Source: Thaumasiovibrio occultus
GTDB lineage: Bacteria; Pseudomonadota; Gammaproteobacteria; Enterobacterales; Vibrionaceae
DNA length: 64,000 bases
Assembly (NCBI GenBank): GCA_019703815.1
Contig: AP023053.1
Location: forward strand, 730,995 to 794,994
Direction of reading: 5' to 3'
Shown here: positions 25,552 to 35,177 of the stretch, one piece after another
How positions within the stretch are numbered: the stretch's first letter is position 1
How the letters are laid out: the number at the start of each line of letters is the position of its first letter
Made by a program: the position numbers and the translations under genes
The notes under the pieces: generated by a model
Told to the model about the DNA's origin: nothing
Databases searched by the model: none
The model's input: the letters and a program-made list of their open reading frames with translations, nothing else

Positions 25552-26284
25552 CTTCACTTCCCTTCGTTTTGCGTTTTTTATCTCTTACCCAAAGCACGGA
25601 GCCGTTGGTCTTTTTCATTTCAAACAGATCGATGGCGCCAAACAGATCAGATAGCTTTTTAAATCCATAGTTGCGCTGATCAAACGACGAGTGATTGGAA
25701 ATATGAGTTCCCATCGCCCCGAGCATCGCCCAACCTTCATCATCTTCTACGGCTTCGATGGCTTGGCGCAATAAGTTGATGAGTCGGGTATCGCCTTTTA
25801 GATTTTTGAGTTCGATTTTCTGCTCAGGACAGTTCGCTGGCTTATCCTCTAAATACAGGAATCGCGAGCAGCTATTCACAAATGCCGAAGGCGCTTTGCG
25901 CTCACCAAACCCGATCACCGCTTTGCCATCAGCCAAGACTCGCGTGACAAGCGGCGTGAAATCGCAATCCGATGACACCAAGCAGATCAAATCGATATCC
26001 TTGGTATAGATGATATCCATAACATCGATGACTAAGGCGATATCGGTGGCGTTCTTTCCTTTGGTGAGATCGAACTGTTGCACCGGCTGAATTGCGTAGT
26101 CGTGAAGCACTTCTTCCCAACTGCTGAGGTTGGTGTTTTTCCAGTTACCATAGGCTTTGCGAATATTCACCACGCCAAAGCGAGCAAGCTCAGACAATAT
26201 TTTGTCGATCTTCTTCGCCGGCGCATTATCCGCATCAATAAATAGCGCAATTTTCTTGCGGTCGGTCAGGGCTTCGTCTTGCAT
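25541..26284 (-). CDS. NYN-domain (PIN-like) protein with C-terminal OST-HTH/LOTUS domain
   Basis: 247 residues. Residues about 8-150 form a NYN/LabA-type PIN-like nuclease domain: LFIDADNAPAKK at strand 1, GKNATDIALVIDVMD in the middle and VSSDCDFTPLVTRV give the usual four acidic residues. Residues about 165-235 fit an OST-HTH/LOTUS RNA-binding domain (LLRQAIEAVEDDEGWAMLGA ... YGFKKLSDLF). A role in RNA cleavage or binding is inferred from the families. AAGGAGA lies 6 bases before ATG 26284. It is the first gene of a minus-strand group that otherwise encodes envelope proteins, an odd combination. Confidence 0.9.
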   Translation of the reverse strand: MQDEALTDRKKIALFIDADNAPAKKIDKILSELARFGVVNIRKAYGNWKNTNLSSWEEVLHDYAIQPVQQFDLTKGKNATDIALVIDVMDIIYTKDIDLICLVSSDCDFTPLVTRVLADGKAVIGFGERKAPSAFVNSCSRFLYLEDKPANCPEQKIELKNLKGDTRLINLLRQAIEAVEDDEGWAMLGAMGTHISNHSSFDQRNYGFKKLSDLFGAIDLFEMKKTNGSVLWVRDKKRKTKGSEDAR

Positions 26285-26669
26285 GCACCGTCTCCTTGGT
26301 AGGCAATAAAGTTCAACGATTCACTGTCACCATTGCATCACAGTTATGCCAAGCAGCATAAAGTTGAGGACGATTTGATTTGTTATGTTCGCGCTAGATT
26401 TGCGCCAGCCTCACCTATCGAGACTACCGTATGCATCATGAAAGTTGAATGAGAGGTTGGCGAAATGGCTCGCAGGATCTAGCGCAACACACTGAAAGGA
26501 ATAAAGTTGCGGCATAGAGCCGCAGTATTATTTTATGTCTATTGATTAGAAAAACGCATGCTGAGCGTCCCTCTAATCTGAAAACGCCTTATGAGCAGGG
26601 CGCGTTATACCGCCTCGAGCTCCGTCTTCACGATTTCGGTTTAACTCGAAAGTGTTGGCTCAACCAGGC
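26285..26669. other. 385-base intergenic region
   Basis: Contains the promoter side of the NYN operon and the end of the exopolysaccharide minus arm. A 6-bp G/C hairpin (TGCGGC-ATAGA-GCCGCA) at 26508-26524 is followed by an AT stretch. No gene is seen. Confidence 0.4.
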
Positions 26670-27659
26670 TTAACGAAAACGATGCACTGAAAAAATGGCG
26701 TGCATATCAGCACTTTCTAAGCAAATGTCTTTTTCGACCTCTAGCGTTCGCATGTTAACAATCGACAATCGCGACGGTTTTGGGATCACGCCTTTATCGA
26801 TGCCAAGCCGGTTGGTCACCCAGTCAATATTTTCTTTAAACTTGGTCGGACGCAACCGAGAAAAGCCCACCGCCAAGCGCTCATCATCAATCACCGCCAC
26901 CGAGCGACACCAACCGAGCGGCCGATTTTCTTGGATCAATTGATTAAGATCGATACTAAGGAGCTTTTGCTGTGTAGCAAGGTCGAAACACACCACTCTG
27001 CCATTGGTACACGTAAAGTAGACCTTACCGTTATGTACCACTCCGTCGTGGACATTGCCCTCTTCGATATTAAATCGCCCACCGTCACCGGATACGGCAA
27101 TCGCATCTTTTTGGTTAAAGCGCGTGCAGTAGAGCGTTTCGCCAACATAGAACACAAAATTCGGGTGAACAAAATGCGGTTTAGTACTGGCAATCTGTCG
27201 ATAATCAACATCTGCGTCAATCGTGCGTTGTAGCGATTCTTCACCGGTTGCTAAGACTTCTAACAACTCTCCGTTATTGTCGATTTTCAGCACGCGGTCT
27301 AAACCGGTATTAGCAACATAAAGATGACCATCGTGAGATGGCAACACATGGTGCAAATCGTTAAATAGCGGATGGGTGATCCGACAGCGCGGTTGCCAGG
27401 TTTCTGGATCGTATTCGATAATTTCCGTTGTGCTGCAGATATAAGCGATATCAGGCGTAATGGTGGCTGCCTTATATACCGTACCCACTTGGGTTTTATC
27501 ATGAAGGAACTGGGGGATTGTATTATCCAAAACGCAAGGCTCAATCTCACCACTTTCCACATCCACCGAAATGATCACCCCAGCATCATGCTGCGGCCCT
27601 TCACCCGGCTTAGGCTTAGGCTTTCGATCACGACCACCAACAACAATGAGCTTCGTCAT
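26670..27659 (-). CDS. beta-propeller-like protein at the end of the exopolysaccharide operon
   Basis: 329 residues without signal peptide or helices. It has repeating strands ending in short turns with aromatic and Asp residues (VGTVYKAATITPDIAYICST, HHVLPSHDGHLYVANTGLDR, GVVHNGKVYFTCTNGRVVCF), as in NHL/SMP-30-like six-bladed propellers. It begins MTKLIVVGGRDRKPKPKPG. Propellers of this kind bind ligands or act as lactonases; no catalytic set was identified. It is 15 bases behind the flippase gene, so it belongs to the same transcript. A role in capsule or exopolysaccharide modification is only inferred. Confidence 0.7.
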   Translation of the reverse strand: MTKLIVVGGRDRKPKPKPGEGPQHDAGVIISVDVESGEIEPCVLDNTIPQFLHDKTQVGTVYKAATITPDIAYICSTTEIIEYDPETWQPRCRITHPLFNDLHHVLPSHDGHLYVANTGLDRVLKIDNNGELLEVLATGEESLQRTIDADVDYRQIASTKPHFVHPNFVFYVGETLYCTRFNQKDAIAVSGDGGRFNIEEGNVHDGVVHNGKVYFTCTNGRVVCFDLATQQKLLSIDLNQLIQENRPLGWCRSVAVIDDERLAVGFSRLRPTKFKENIDWVTNRLGIDKGVIPKPSRLSIVNMRTLEVEKDICLESADMHAIFSVHRFR

Positions 27660-27674
27660 ACCCCATCCCTTAAT

Positions 27675-29174
27675 TTACTGTTTATTAACCGATTGATTTG
27701 TCGACGTCACCGGCACATAGCTGCGCCAGCGCGCGCCAAGTTTCTGAGCCAAAAAGCGCAATAAAAAGTTATAACGTTGGCTGATCACCGGGTGATGTGA
27801 TGCAACAAAAAATGCGATAACGTAAATGACAGCCCCTATGATTGCGCCACCAAATAGAGCCAACCACGGCGACGAAAACCAGAGCGTTACCTGAGTCACA
27901 CCCAGCGCCATAACCACAGATATAACCATGGGAACAACAAAGGCGGTAGCCCATTCACGCATCGGAAACCCAATCACCCGCCAATAGATCAGCGCAATCA
28001 CAGACAGCGAGATCAACCAAATCAATGTACGGCCCTGTGCTAACACCGCTAAGCTCTCGTTTCGCCACCAATAGAAAAGCGCGATAACACTCACTATCGC
28101 TAACACGTCAGACGCCAGCTGGTACTTTAATTGATTCGTTACCATCAAATAGGCCTGCATCGGCAAGAACGCTGACATCATGATCATGCCGAACGCCAAA
28201 AATGGGATCAGTTCAATGCTGCTGCGCCACTTCTCTCCCAGCACCACCAGCACAAAGGGCTCCGCCAGAATCGCAAGTCCAACGGCACACGGCACAATAA
28301 AGGCCAAGCTAACGTAAAGCTGACGCCGCACTTGCTCTATCAATTCGGCTTTGTCGTGTTGAGTCGCAGACAGTGACGAATAGAGTCCCTTTATCGATTG
28401 GCCGACAATTTCGCTATAAGGTAACCACGCAAACTCCAACGCCAAGTTATAACTACCCACAGCAGCAACCGGTTTGATGTTGCCAAGGATCAGTACATCG
28501 ATCCGTGAGCGCAAATACCCCGTTACGGCTTTAAGATAAAGCCACTGTGAAAAGCCGATATGCTGACGCCAACCTTTCAGGCTAAAGCACGGTCGATAGG
28601 CACAGATGCGATAACCCAAGCTGATATTCACCAACCAAGTGGCGATACTTCCCACCACCATGGCCCAATAGCTTTTTAACGTTAAGGCAAGTGTTAGGGT
28701 TATTGCGACGCCCACCGTGCGCGCCGACATTAAAATGAGCGTATTGGTACGAAAGTTAAATTGCCGCTCTAATACATCCAAACCGGGATTACGCAGCCCT
28801 TGAATAAATGGCAGTACCGAAACCACTTGGATCACTGGCACTATGTCATCGTTGTTTAGGTACCGACCCAGTAACGGCGATGTAATGAGCAGTAAGAGTG
28901 ACGCCAATGTTTTCGTGACTAACCCGATTGACCATACACAGTTCAGATCGCTATCCGCCATCTTATGCTCGCGCACAATGTACTCGGTGGTTCCTGTCGC
29001 AGAAAAAGCGAGAAACAATGACAAGAAGAACATGGCAAGCGCCATGGTACCGAAGTCAGTCGGTGATAATAGCCTTGCCAATACGATGGTCGACACCAAG
29101 CCAATCAGGCGTGAATACCATTTGGCAATCATCGCCCATTTGGTGCCATTAAGGATGACACTGCCACCACTCAT
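27675..29174 (-). CDS. Wzx-type polysaccharide flippase
   Basis: 499 residues of the MOP/polysaccharide-transport superfamily with 12-14 hydrophobic helices. The start MSGGSVILNGTKWAMIAKWY and the conserved block LLSPTDFGTMALAMFFLSL are typical of O-antigen/exopolysaccharide flippases, which move undecaprenyl-linked repeat units across the inner membrane. It overlaps the deacetylase-like gene by 4 bases. The C-terminal tail of about 30 residues is polar. Confidence 0.9.
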   Translation of the reverse strand: MSGGSVILNGTKWAMIAKWYSRLIGLVSTIVLARLLSPTDFGTMALAMFFLSLFLAFSATGTTEYIVREHKMADSDLNCVWSIGLVTKTLASLLLLITSPLLGRYLNNDDIVPVIQVVSVLPFIQGLRNPGLDVLERQFNFRTNTLILMSARTVGVAITLTLALTLKSYWAMVVGSIATWLVNISLGYRICAYRPCFSLKGWRQHIGFSQWLYLKAVTGYLRSRIDVLILGNIKPVAAVGSYNLALEFAWLPYSEIVGQSIKGLYSSLSATQHDKAELIEQVRRQLYVSLAFIVPCAVGLAILAEPFVLVVLGEKWRSSIELIPFLAFGMIMMSAFLPMQAYLMVTNQLKYQLASDVLAIVSVIALFYWWRNESLAVLAQGRTLIWLISLSVIALIYWRVIGFPMREWATAFVVPMVISVVMALGVTQVTLWFSSPWLALFGGAIIGAVIYVIAFFVASHHPVISQRYNFLLRFLAQKLGARWRSYVPVTSTNQSVNKQ

Positions 29175-30160
29175 AGCACGACGCCTAACTGATCAGCCGT
29201 AATAATCTCACTGCTGCCCACGAGTTGTTGGGGTAAAAAAGCTTGGCCTTGTTGTTCAACCATAAACCAATGCCCAAATGCCAATATGTCGCTAACCATA
29301 GTATCGACATCTGAGGGCGTTGCAGTATAAGGCGTACTGCCGGCCACCAAGCTCGACGAGTGAAATGACATGACGAAATGATCTTGTCCTGCATGGCGAA
29401 GCGCGCGAACGGTATCGCACATTTGCTGAAAGTTTGCCCCTTCGGGTGACAAGCGTCTCACATCCAACTGCAGTAAACGAATTGCCGAGCGAAAGGACGT
29501 CGATTGACAGATCCGGCGGTACACTGCGGGATTTTCGTTAAGGTAAGCGCCAACCCAAGGCATAGAAGAAAACAAACCCGAGGTATGGGGAATATGTGTG
29601 ATCCCGTTACGGGTAAACACCCGATTATCGTAGCCTTGAAAATTAGGGCCGCCGAGATGGGAATAATCCCGAAAAGGGCAAATGCTGAGGTCGACCTTAA
29701 AGCCAAGACGGCTCAAATTGCCAGACGTTGCCTCTCCTAGCCCATAACGCCCTGCCAAGTAGGTCACGACTTCACGCTGACACTCACTCTCGATGGTTTG
29801 CTTCAACAAACGTATTTTTTGATACTCAAGCTCGGCAGGCAAGTTGCCTGGAAATGAATATTTGGCATGTTCTTCGTCAATGGTATTGTCAAAAGGCGGG
29901 CTAACCCAAGGGTGCAGATGCGCGGCAAATTCAATATTGTTCTCATGCTGTACTCGTAAGTAACGAATGGCAGCACGCCCTCGGTCACTGGTCACAAAAG
30001 GGAAATCCATTGCCAGCGTGACTTTCGCACCGGCAGCAGTCAGTGAATCGATAACATGAACCAGCGTTTCACAATCGGATACCTTGGTATTTTTCCGGCT
30101 AAAACCACTACGCCAGTTAAATTCTTCTTCTGCATGAATTACTACTGCTAGTTTCACCAC
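29171..30160 (-). CDS. polysaccharide-deacetylase-like protein (WalW type)
   Basis: 329 residues with a NodB-like layout: LAVVIHAEEEFNW at the N-terminus (the D-D of true deacetylases reads E-E), VTLAMDFPF, the H-x-H pair AAHLHPWVSPP, then AGRYGLGEATSGNLSRLGF and a late VMSFHSSSL. It resembles the WalW group of polysaccharide deacetylase-related proteins in exopolysaccharide loci. Zinc-dependent removal of acetyl groups is possible, but the changed first motif makes activity uncertain. It overlaps the flippase gene by 4 bases. Confidence 0.82.
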   Translation of the reverse strand: MVKLAVVIHAEEEFNWRSGFSRKNTKVSDCETLVHVIDSLTAAGAKVTLAMDFPFVTSDRGRAAIRYLRVQHENNIEFAAHLHPWVSPPFDNTIDEEHAKYSFPGNLPAELEYQKIRLLKQTIESECQREVVTYLAGRYGLGEATSGNLSRLGFKVDLSICPFRDYSHLGGPNFQGYDNRVFTRNGITHIPHTSGLFSSMPWVGAYLNENPAVYRRICQSTSFRSAIRLLQLDVRRLSPEGANFQQMCDTVRALRHAGQDHFVMSFHSSSLVAGSTPYTATPSDVDTMVSDILAFGHWFMVEQQGQAFLPQQLVGSSEIITADQLGVVL

Positions 30161-30349
30161 CCTGCCACCCTGATATTTATTATGATGCCGCCTCCGTTGA
30201 CTGAAGAAGACAGCGAGGTGTTTGTTGTCGCCACCGTTGGGAACGTATTTTTGTCGCTTGAACAGCCTGATTATCTTGAAGCGCTATAAAACTGCGTTAT
30301 GACAACCTCTTCCTTGCTTTAGCAGGACTCCCGCATCGACTTAATGCGT

Positions 30350-31342
30350 TCAGTCACCATTGGCAATCGAGCGTTCATCAACCTCCATGTCTTCATCGAG
30401 GTCCAGCGTATCATCCGCATCATTAAGAAACTCGGCCCGTTCTTCGTCTGCGATAACATCGTCTTCGCCACTTTTACGCATATTATCCGGCGGTAATTGT
30501 TTTGAATCTGCCAAGCCAAGGAGGACATCTTTGTCCTGACGACTCTCTTTCATAAAGTGATGAAAGTCTTCCATGGAAATATGTGTGAGTTCTTCAACCG
30601 CGGCATACAGCATTAACTTGTCAGCAATGGCATTGATTAAACGTGGGATCCCTTTTGAAAGCTGATACAGCTCGTAATACACGCCTTCCTCCAGAGAGGG
30701 ATTTTCCTTCCACCCAGCCCGATTAAGTCGCACTTCCAAGTAATAGACTGTCTCTTTGAAACTCAGCTCGCTTAAATTAATTAAGCCCAAGGTCATTTGC
30801 CAAATGGATTGGTTTTCATCGCTGTCTAATTGCTGCTTGAGTTTCGGTAGCCCAGATAACATTAACTGAATACACGGACGTCCATCGATATCGATAGACA
30901 GCAACGAGCCCAATAACGCTAACGTGTTGACCGGCAGTCGGTGAGCATTATCAATGGCAATCACAATGCGTCGTTGTTTCGCCATTTTTTTTCGCAGCGC
31001 CCAGCTCAGAGCGGCTTCTAAATCGACGTTCCGCCCTTGTGAATCGACATAACCAAGTTCAGTAATAATGCGATTAAGCAGAACATCCGGCGTGAGGTCG
31101 CCATGCAAAAATTCAATGAACAGCGTGTTCGGTGGCGTGCGAGAAGCCTTTAAAAACCGTAGCGTTGCCGTTTTTCCACATCCACTCTCGCCAATTAATG
31201 CCAGGCAACCTTCCCCTTTATTTAAGAAGTAGTCGTAATAGGTCGCGGCATTGGCAAAGTTCTCTAGTTCGACAAACATCGCCGCATCGGGTGCCAAGGC
31301 GAACGGGCTTTTCTTGAACCCGTAATAAGCTTCATACAGCAT
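30350..31342 (-). CDS. XrtA-associated ExeA-like ATPase
   Basis: 330 residues of the ExeA/GspA-like AAA family linked to exosortase loci (TIGR03015 type). It starts MLYEAYYGFKKSPFALAPD, the family hallmark. Walker A is GESGCGKT (about 52-59), Walker B VIAIDNAHRLP, and the lid region ends ELYQLSKGIPRLINAIADK. The last ~45 residues are very acidic (DDTLDLDEDMEVDE). Relatives in other systems have a peptidoglycan-binding tail; here there is none. It joins the outer-membrane protein gene by overlap (stop/start at 31342). Its role in export is inferred. Confidence 0.9.
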   Translation of the reverse strand: MLYEAYYGFKKSPFALAPDAAMFVELENFANAATYYDYFLNKGEGCLALIGESGCGKTATLRFLKASRTPPNTLFIEFLHGDLTPDVLLNRIITELGYVDSQGRNVDLEAALSWALRKKMAKQRRIVIAIDNAHRLPVNTLALLGSLLSIDIDGRPCIQLMLSGLPKLKQQLDSDENQSIWQMTLGLINLSELSFKETVYYLEVRLNRAGWKENPSLEEGVYYELYQLSKGIPRLINAIADKLMLYAAVEELTHISMEDFHHFMKESRQDKDVLLGLADSKQLPPDNMRKSGEDDVIADEERAEFLNDADDTLDLDEDMEVDERSIANGD

Positions 31343-32754
31343 TAGAGATCCTTCCGAAGAGAAAGTGTGACCCGAAATTCATCGGCATCTCGATTGTCTT
31401 GATTACTATCGCGTGTCTTATAACGTAATTCACTGTTGAACGATAACGTACGGCTAAGGTAGTGACGTAATTCCATATCGAGGGTGAGATAGTCGTCGTT
31501 CTGATCTCGCCCATCATCAAACTGATATTCGCGGTACAACGCACCAATGCTGGCGGTCGTTCTTGGGGATAGTTCATGCTGATAACGCGCGCCTAAACGC
31601 AGATTCGCAATTTCTTCATTCATGAAATTATTCAGCTCTTCCTTTTCTTCATACCCCAATAAAAATTCAATCTCAGCGCGACGAAGGCGTAAAGTGGATA
31701 CCCAATCCATCACTCTCTCAACGGTAACGCTATCGTCGGCGACACCGGCAAAGTCACGATCAAAGCTATTAATTTCCTCTGTATAGCTGATCTCGTTCAT
31801 CCAGCGACGAGACAGATAAGTTAGCGAGAAATCATAAGCATTACCGTAAACCCGCTGGCCATAGCGGAAAAACGCGCGTAAGCGTTGATGAGGATAAAAC
31901 GCCAATTCAGTACCGACGAAATTTTCATCGTCATCATCGCGGTTGTAAGTGAGCTGGAAATAATTAAACCGATCAAACTGGTACCGCGCCCCAATACCGA
32001 CCGCAAAAAAGTCCCTGTCATTAATATCGAGGCTGCTGTCGTAGTCTTGATAAGTGATGGCGATCACCGGCGCCCAGTATTGCGTTACTAAATATCCAAG
32101 GCTCGTAATACCTGTAATTGTTTGAGTGTCTGTCGTATCGGAATCACGCGAGTAAGCTCGAACACTGAGATCGGTAATGTAGCGATTTAGTGCATCACCG
32201 GCTTGCGTATTTAGCTGCGCCCCATAACCTTCGTAGTCGCCATCACCGTCATCGTAGCGTTTCAAATCACCGTATATCAGGGCATTAGCATCGATAAAGC
32301 GCGACTGACTACGATAGCCAAACCCCACGGTTAAGGCTTGTTCTTCTACCGTATCGCCACTTACCACATCACCGATGGCGTCAACCGCAACATCGCTCGA
32401 CACATTTCTGATCGCCGCGTCTCCCATGACATACCATTGCTTACTCCCTAGCCCTTGCTCTGCGGAAAGGTCGAGGTGCTGGGAAAAATCATCACGATTG
32501 TCACTTTCGTGATAATGGTAAGCCGTAGCGCGATAGTTGATTTCGCTGAAACCGTGCCGCGTTGTTCTTTCGTGCTCAAGCCCTACCGAAAGAGATTCGA
32601 CAACATCTGACTGCTCATCCCTATTAAAGTTGATGTTGTCGGACGCTAATATCTCGCCTTCAAGAAACAGCTTATTATCCACTTGAGTGTTACTCGCACA
32701 CCCACTGGCAAGAATTAGCGCAACGCTCCCTAATAATGTTTGTTGTTTATCCAC
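31342..32754 (-). CDS. XrtA-associated outer-membrane beta-barrel (TIGR03016 type)
   Basis: 470 residues. The N-terminus MDKQQTLLGSVALILASGCAS is a lipoprotein-like signal (lipobox LASGC). The rest is a long series of amphipathic strands alternating with Asp/Asn-rich turns, ending with RVTLSLRKDL, as expected for a beta-barrel. It matches the outer-membrane protein regularly found in PEP-CTERM/exosortase A loci. It could be the exit channel or an anchoring barrel for the polymer. It overlaps the kinase gene by 8 bases. Confidence 0.87.
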   Translation of the reverse strand: MDKQQTLLGSVALILASGCASNTQVDNKLFLEGEILASDNINFNRDEQSDVVESLSVGLEHERTTRHGFSEINYRATAYHYHESDNRDDFSQHLDLSAEQGLGSKQWYVMGDAAIRNVSSDVAVDAIGDVVSGDTVEEQALTVGFGYRSQSRFIDANALIYGDLKRYDDGDGDYEGYGAQLNTQAGDALNRYITDLSVRAYSRDSDTTDTQTITGITSLGYLVTQYWAPVIAITYQDYDSSLDINDRDFFAVGIGARYQFDRFNYFQLTYNRDDDDENFVGTELAFYPHQRLRAFFRYGQRVYGNAYDFSLTYLSRRWMNEISYTEEINSFDRDFAGVADDSVTVERVMDWVSTLRLRRAEIEFLLGYEEKEELNNFMNEEIANLRLGARYQHELSPRTTASIGALYREYQFDDGRDQNDDYLTLDMELRHYLSRTLSFNSELRYKTRDSNQDNRDADEFRVTLSLRKDL

Positions 32755-33607
32755 GTAGACGCTCGCTTTTGGCTTTATTGATCACTACGCCAACCTTCAA
32801 ATGCTGACTCAGCGATTGAATCGCGCGTTCGACATCTCGGGTACGAGTCTTAAACCTTTCAACAACAAACAAGGCTTGGCCGACGCTTTTCGATAAGGCA
32901 ATGGATTCAAAGCTTTGCAGTACAGGCGGCGTATCGAAAATGATGATGCGATCATCATAGCGCTCGGCTAATTCACGCGTGAACGCTTCCATTCTTTGAC
33001 TATTTAAAAGTTCACTGCTCAGCATATGGCGGTCGCCAGCTGGGATCAGTTTTAAATTGGGTATGGTTGTGGGATGCAGAATATTGCTTATGTCTCGCAC
33101 ATCACCGCTGAGATAATTGATCAATCCCGGCGCATCGCTCATTGACACACTTTGGGTAAGATCACGGCTGACACAGTCGGCATCAATCAGCAGCACCGTG
33201 CGCTCCGCCTCAGTTGCTAAGCTGAGCGCCAAGTTGACCGCAGTGAACGTCTTGCCTTCCCCTTTATTAGCACTGCTTACCATCAGTAGGTTTTGATGCT
33301 GACTAATGGCAGGATCGGCCTGATCGATATGCCAAAGCACGCGATTTTTGATGATGCGATATTCATCAATGATTTCGCTGTGGCCAAATGAGTGCCCGCC
33401 AGAGACAAAGTCGAAATTGGCAAACGCATCACTACCGATTTCAATAACGGGGTTAGTTTGTCGCGGCGCAACGGCGACTAACGAATAGTGAACGTTATCG
33501 TCACGATCTTGAGTCGCCTCACTCGTTTCGCCTCCGCCTCCTTGATTCAGCAAGTGGGCTTTGGCGTACTGGCGATGTTTTACCACGGCTTTTTTAATAA
33601 TCGTCAT
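32747..33607 (-). CDS. XrtA-associated tyrosine-kinase-like ATPase
   Basis: 286 residues of the BY-kinase/CpsD fold (TIGR03018 type). The nucleotide-binding set is complete: Walker A SSANKGEGKTFTAVNLA, Walker A' TVLLIDADCVSRDL and Walker B IIIFDTPPVL. The N-terminal ~95 residues are a polar linker, with IDEYRIIKNRVL as the usual conserved helix. The C-terminus ends KAKSERLRG without the Tyr-rich tail that BY-kinases normally autophosphorylate. It would work with the chain-length protein next to it, whose stop it overlaps (ATGA). Confidence 0.9.
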   Translation of the reverse strand: MTIIKKAVVKHRQYAKAHLLNQGGGGETSEATQDRDDNVHYSLVAVAPRQTNPVIEIGSDAFANFDFVSGGHSFGHSEIIDEYRIIKNRVLWHIDQADPAISQHQNLLMVSSANKGEGKTFTAVNLALSLATEAERTVLLIDADCVSRDLTQSVSMSDAPGLINYLSGDVRDISNILHPTTIPNLKLIPAGDRHMLSSELLNSQRMEAFTRELAERYDDRIIIFDTPPVLQSFESIALSKSVGQALFVVERFKTRTRDVERAIQSLSQHLKVGVVINKAKSERLRG

Positions 33608-35160
33608 ATCGTCAACCCCTGCACAATTGCGCGAATATCACTCAGTTCCATATTGTTCACTGCGATAAATAAAAGGTAGCTCACCATCACGCCAAACAGC
33701 AGGAAGAGACATTGCACATTGTGACGGCGACGCACTTTTTCTGTCGATGATCCGCTTATTGATGATACGCGGCCGTACACTTCGATGTTGTTATGCAGCA
33801 TTAACTGAGGCGCCGATATCACGACGGGACTGATTTGGCTTTTTACGAACGCCAATCCCCCACCTGCCGCGCAGCTCACTACCAGCACCATCGCCCCCAA
33901 AATCATCCGCATCGGGCCGGATGGCTCCAGTGGTATGCGAGGACGATCAATCACCCGAAAGGCGATTTGATCAGAAGCCGCTCCCACGCTCTGCGATAGC
34001 ATTGCGGACTCACGACGCGCCAGCAGCTCCTCATATTTGGCCTTGGTAATGTCATAACTTCTTGTTAAACCGGTAAGTTCGGCTTCAACTTGAGGGACTT
34101 GATCTAGCTTCGATTCCAAATCACCGATGTCTTTGAGCATTTGCTTTGCGCGAATTTCGGTAGAGGCGAGCTCCGCTTTGGTGTCACTGATCTTTAACTT
34201 AAGCTCTTGGATATAGTCGGAATTGACGGTGATCGTGGTACCGCCTGTCAAAATACGAGGGCCATCACGGCGCTGTTGCTCGAGCTGGGCAAGCTGACGT
34301 TTGGCATCAACGACACTCGGATGTTGCTCGGTGTAGCGAAGTAACAGGTCAGCGACGCGCTGCTGCATAGCGGAAATTTGACCATCAAAAGGCGAGACCG
34401 TCGTACCACCGGTGGTTCTGGTGCCAGTACTTAACTCTTTGGCAAGTGTAGATTCGGTCGAAATTAGCACTGAATTAAGTTCTTGCGCCTTTAACAGCGT
34501 TTCACCGTAGTCATCTTTCAGCTCTTGCAAACGCTGATAATATGAACGCTCTTTATCCGGCATCAAATCAATGTACTGCCGTTTAAATTCCGCCAGCTCG
34601 GCTTCGGATTCCGCTAATCGCGCCTCATACTCCTTAAGCTGCTCAGAAATAAACGCACTGGCTTTGTCGGTGTCAGCACGTTTGTCACCAATTGCGTTTT
34701 CAACAAAGGTATCCAGTACCGCTTGCACCACATTGCGCACAAAGACAGGATCTTTCCCGCTATAACTGATAGTAAACAGGTTATCGCGCCCCAATGACTT
34801 CATCCGGATATTGTTTTTGAGGTCATCTAACACCTTTTCGTACTGCTCAACCGTATCTGCGTTAATGTCCGCATCGGTTTCGCGGGCGATTGCTTCAAGG
34901 TTTTCGCGGCTCAATAAGGTTTTTACCAGCAGTGTTAGCTCGCGAGACGGATCTGACTCAATCGCTAACCCCTGCAACAGGGGCTGCAAAATCGAGCGCG
35001 TATCGGCATAGACCCGCGCTTCCGATTCATATTTGTCAGGTAGCAAAGTAACGACAGCCCAGCCCAAAAGGCAGAAGAACCACGCCATGATTATCGCTAA
35101 TCTTTTGTTTATCCAAAGACTTGTGATCGCCTCAGATAACAATACAAACTGCTTGTTCAT
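33604..35160 (-). CDS. Wzz-like polysaccharide chain-length determinant (XrtA-associated)
   Basis: 518 residues. Two helices (about 18-38 and 425-445) enclose a large periplasmic, coiled-coil-rich domain (about 160-390, e.g. EYEARLAESEAELAEFK). The Pro-rich stretch before the second helix (IDRPRIPLEPSGPMR) is the Wzz signature. A third hydrophobic segment near the end, about 480-500, is unusual for Wzz but known in the PEP-CTERM type (TIGR03007). It controls polymer length with the kinase-like ATPase. The gene lies 17 bases behind the export protein gene. Confidence 0.92.
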   Translation of the reverse strand: MNKQFVLLSEAITSLWINKRLAIIMAWFFCLLGWAVVTLLPDKYESEARVYADTRSILQPLLQGLAIESDPSRELTLLVKTLLSRENLEAIARETDADINADTVEQYEKVLDDLKNNIRMKSLGRDNLFTISYSGKDPVFVRNVVQAVLDTFVENAIGDKRADTDKASAFISEQLKEYEARLAESEAELAEFKRQYIDLMPDKERSYYQRLQELKDDYGETLLKAQELNSVLISTESTLAKELSTGTRTTGGTTVSPFDGQISAMQQRVADLLLRYTEQHPSVVDAKRQLAQLEQQRRDGPRILTGGTTITVNSDYIQELKLKISDTKAELASTEIRAKQMLKDIGDLESKLDQVPQVEAELTGLTRSYDITKAKYEELLARRESAMLSQSVGAASDQIAFRVIDRPRIPLEPSGPMRMILGAMVLVVSCAAGGGLAFVKSQISPVVISAPQLMLHNNIEVYGRVSSISGSSTEKVRRRHNVQCLFLLFGVMVSYLLFIAVNNMELSDIRAIVQGLTI

Positions 35161-35177
35161 AGTTCACCGTCCCTAAC

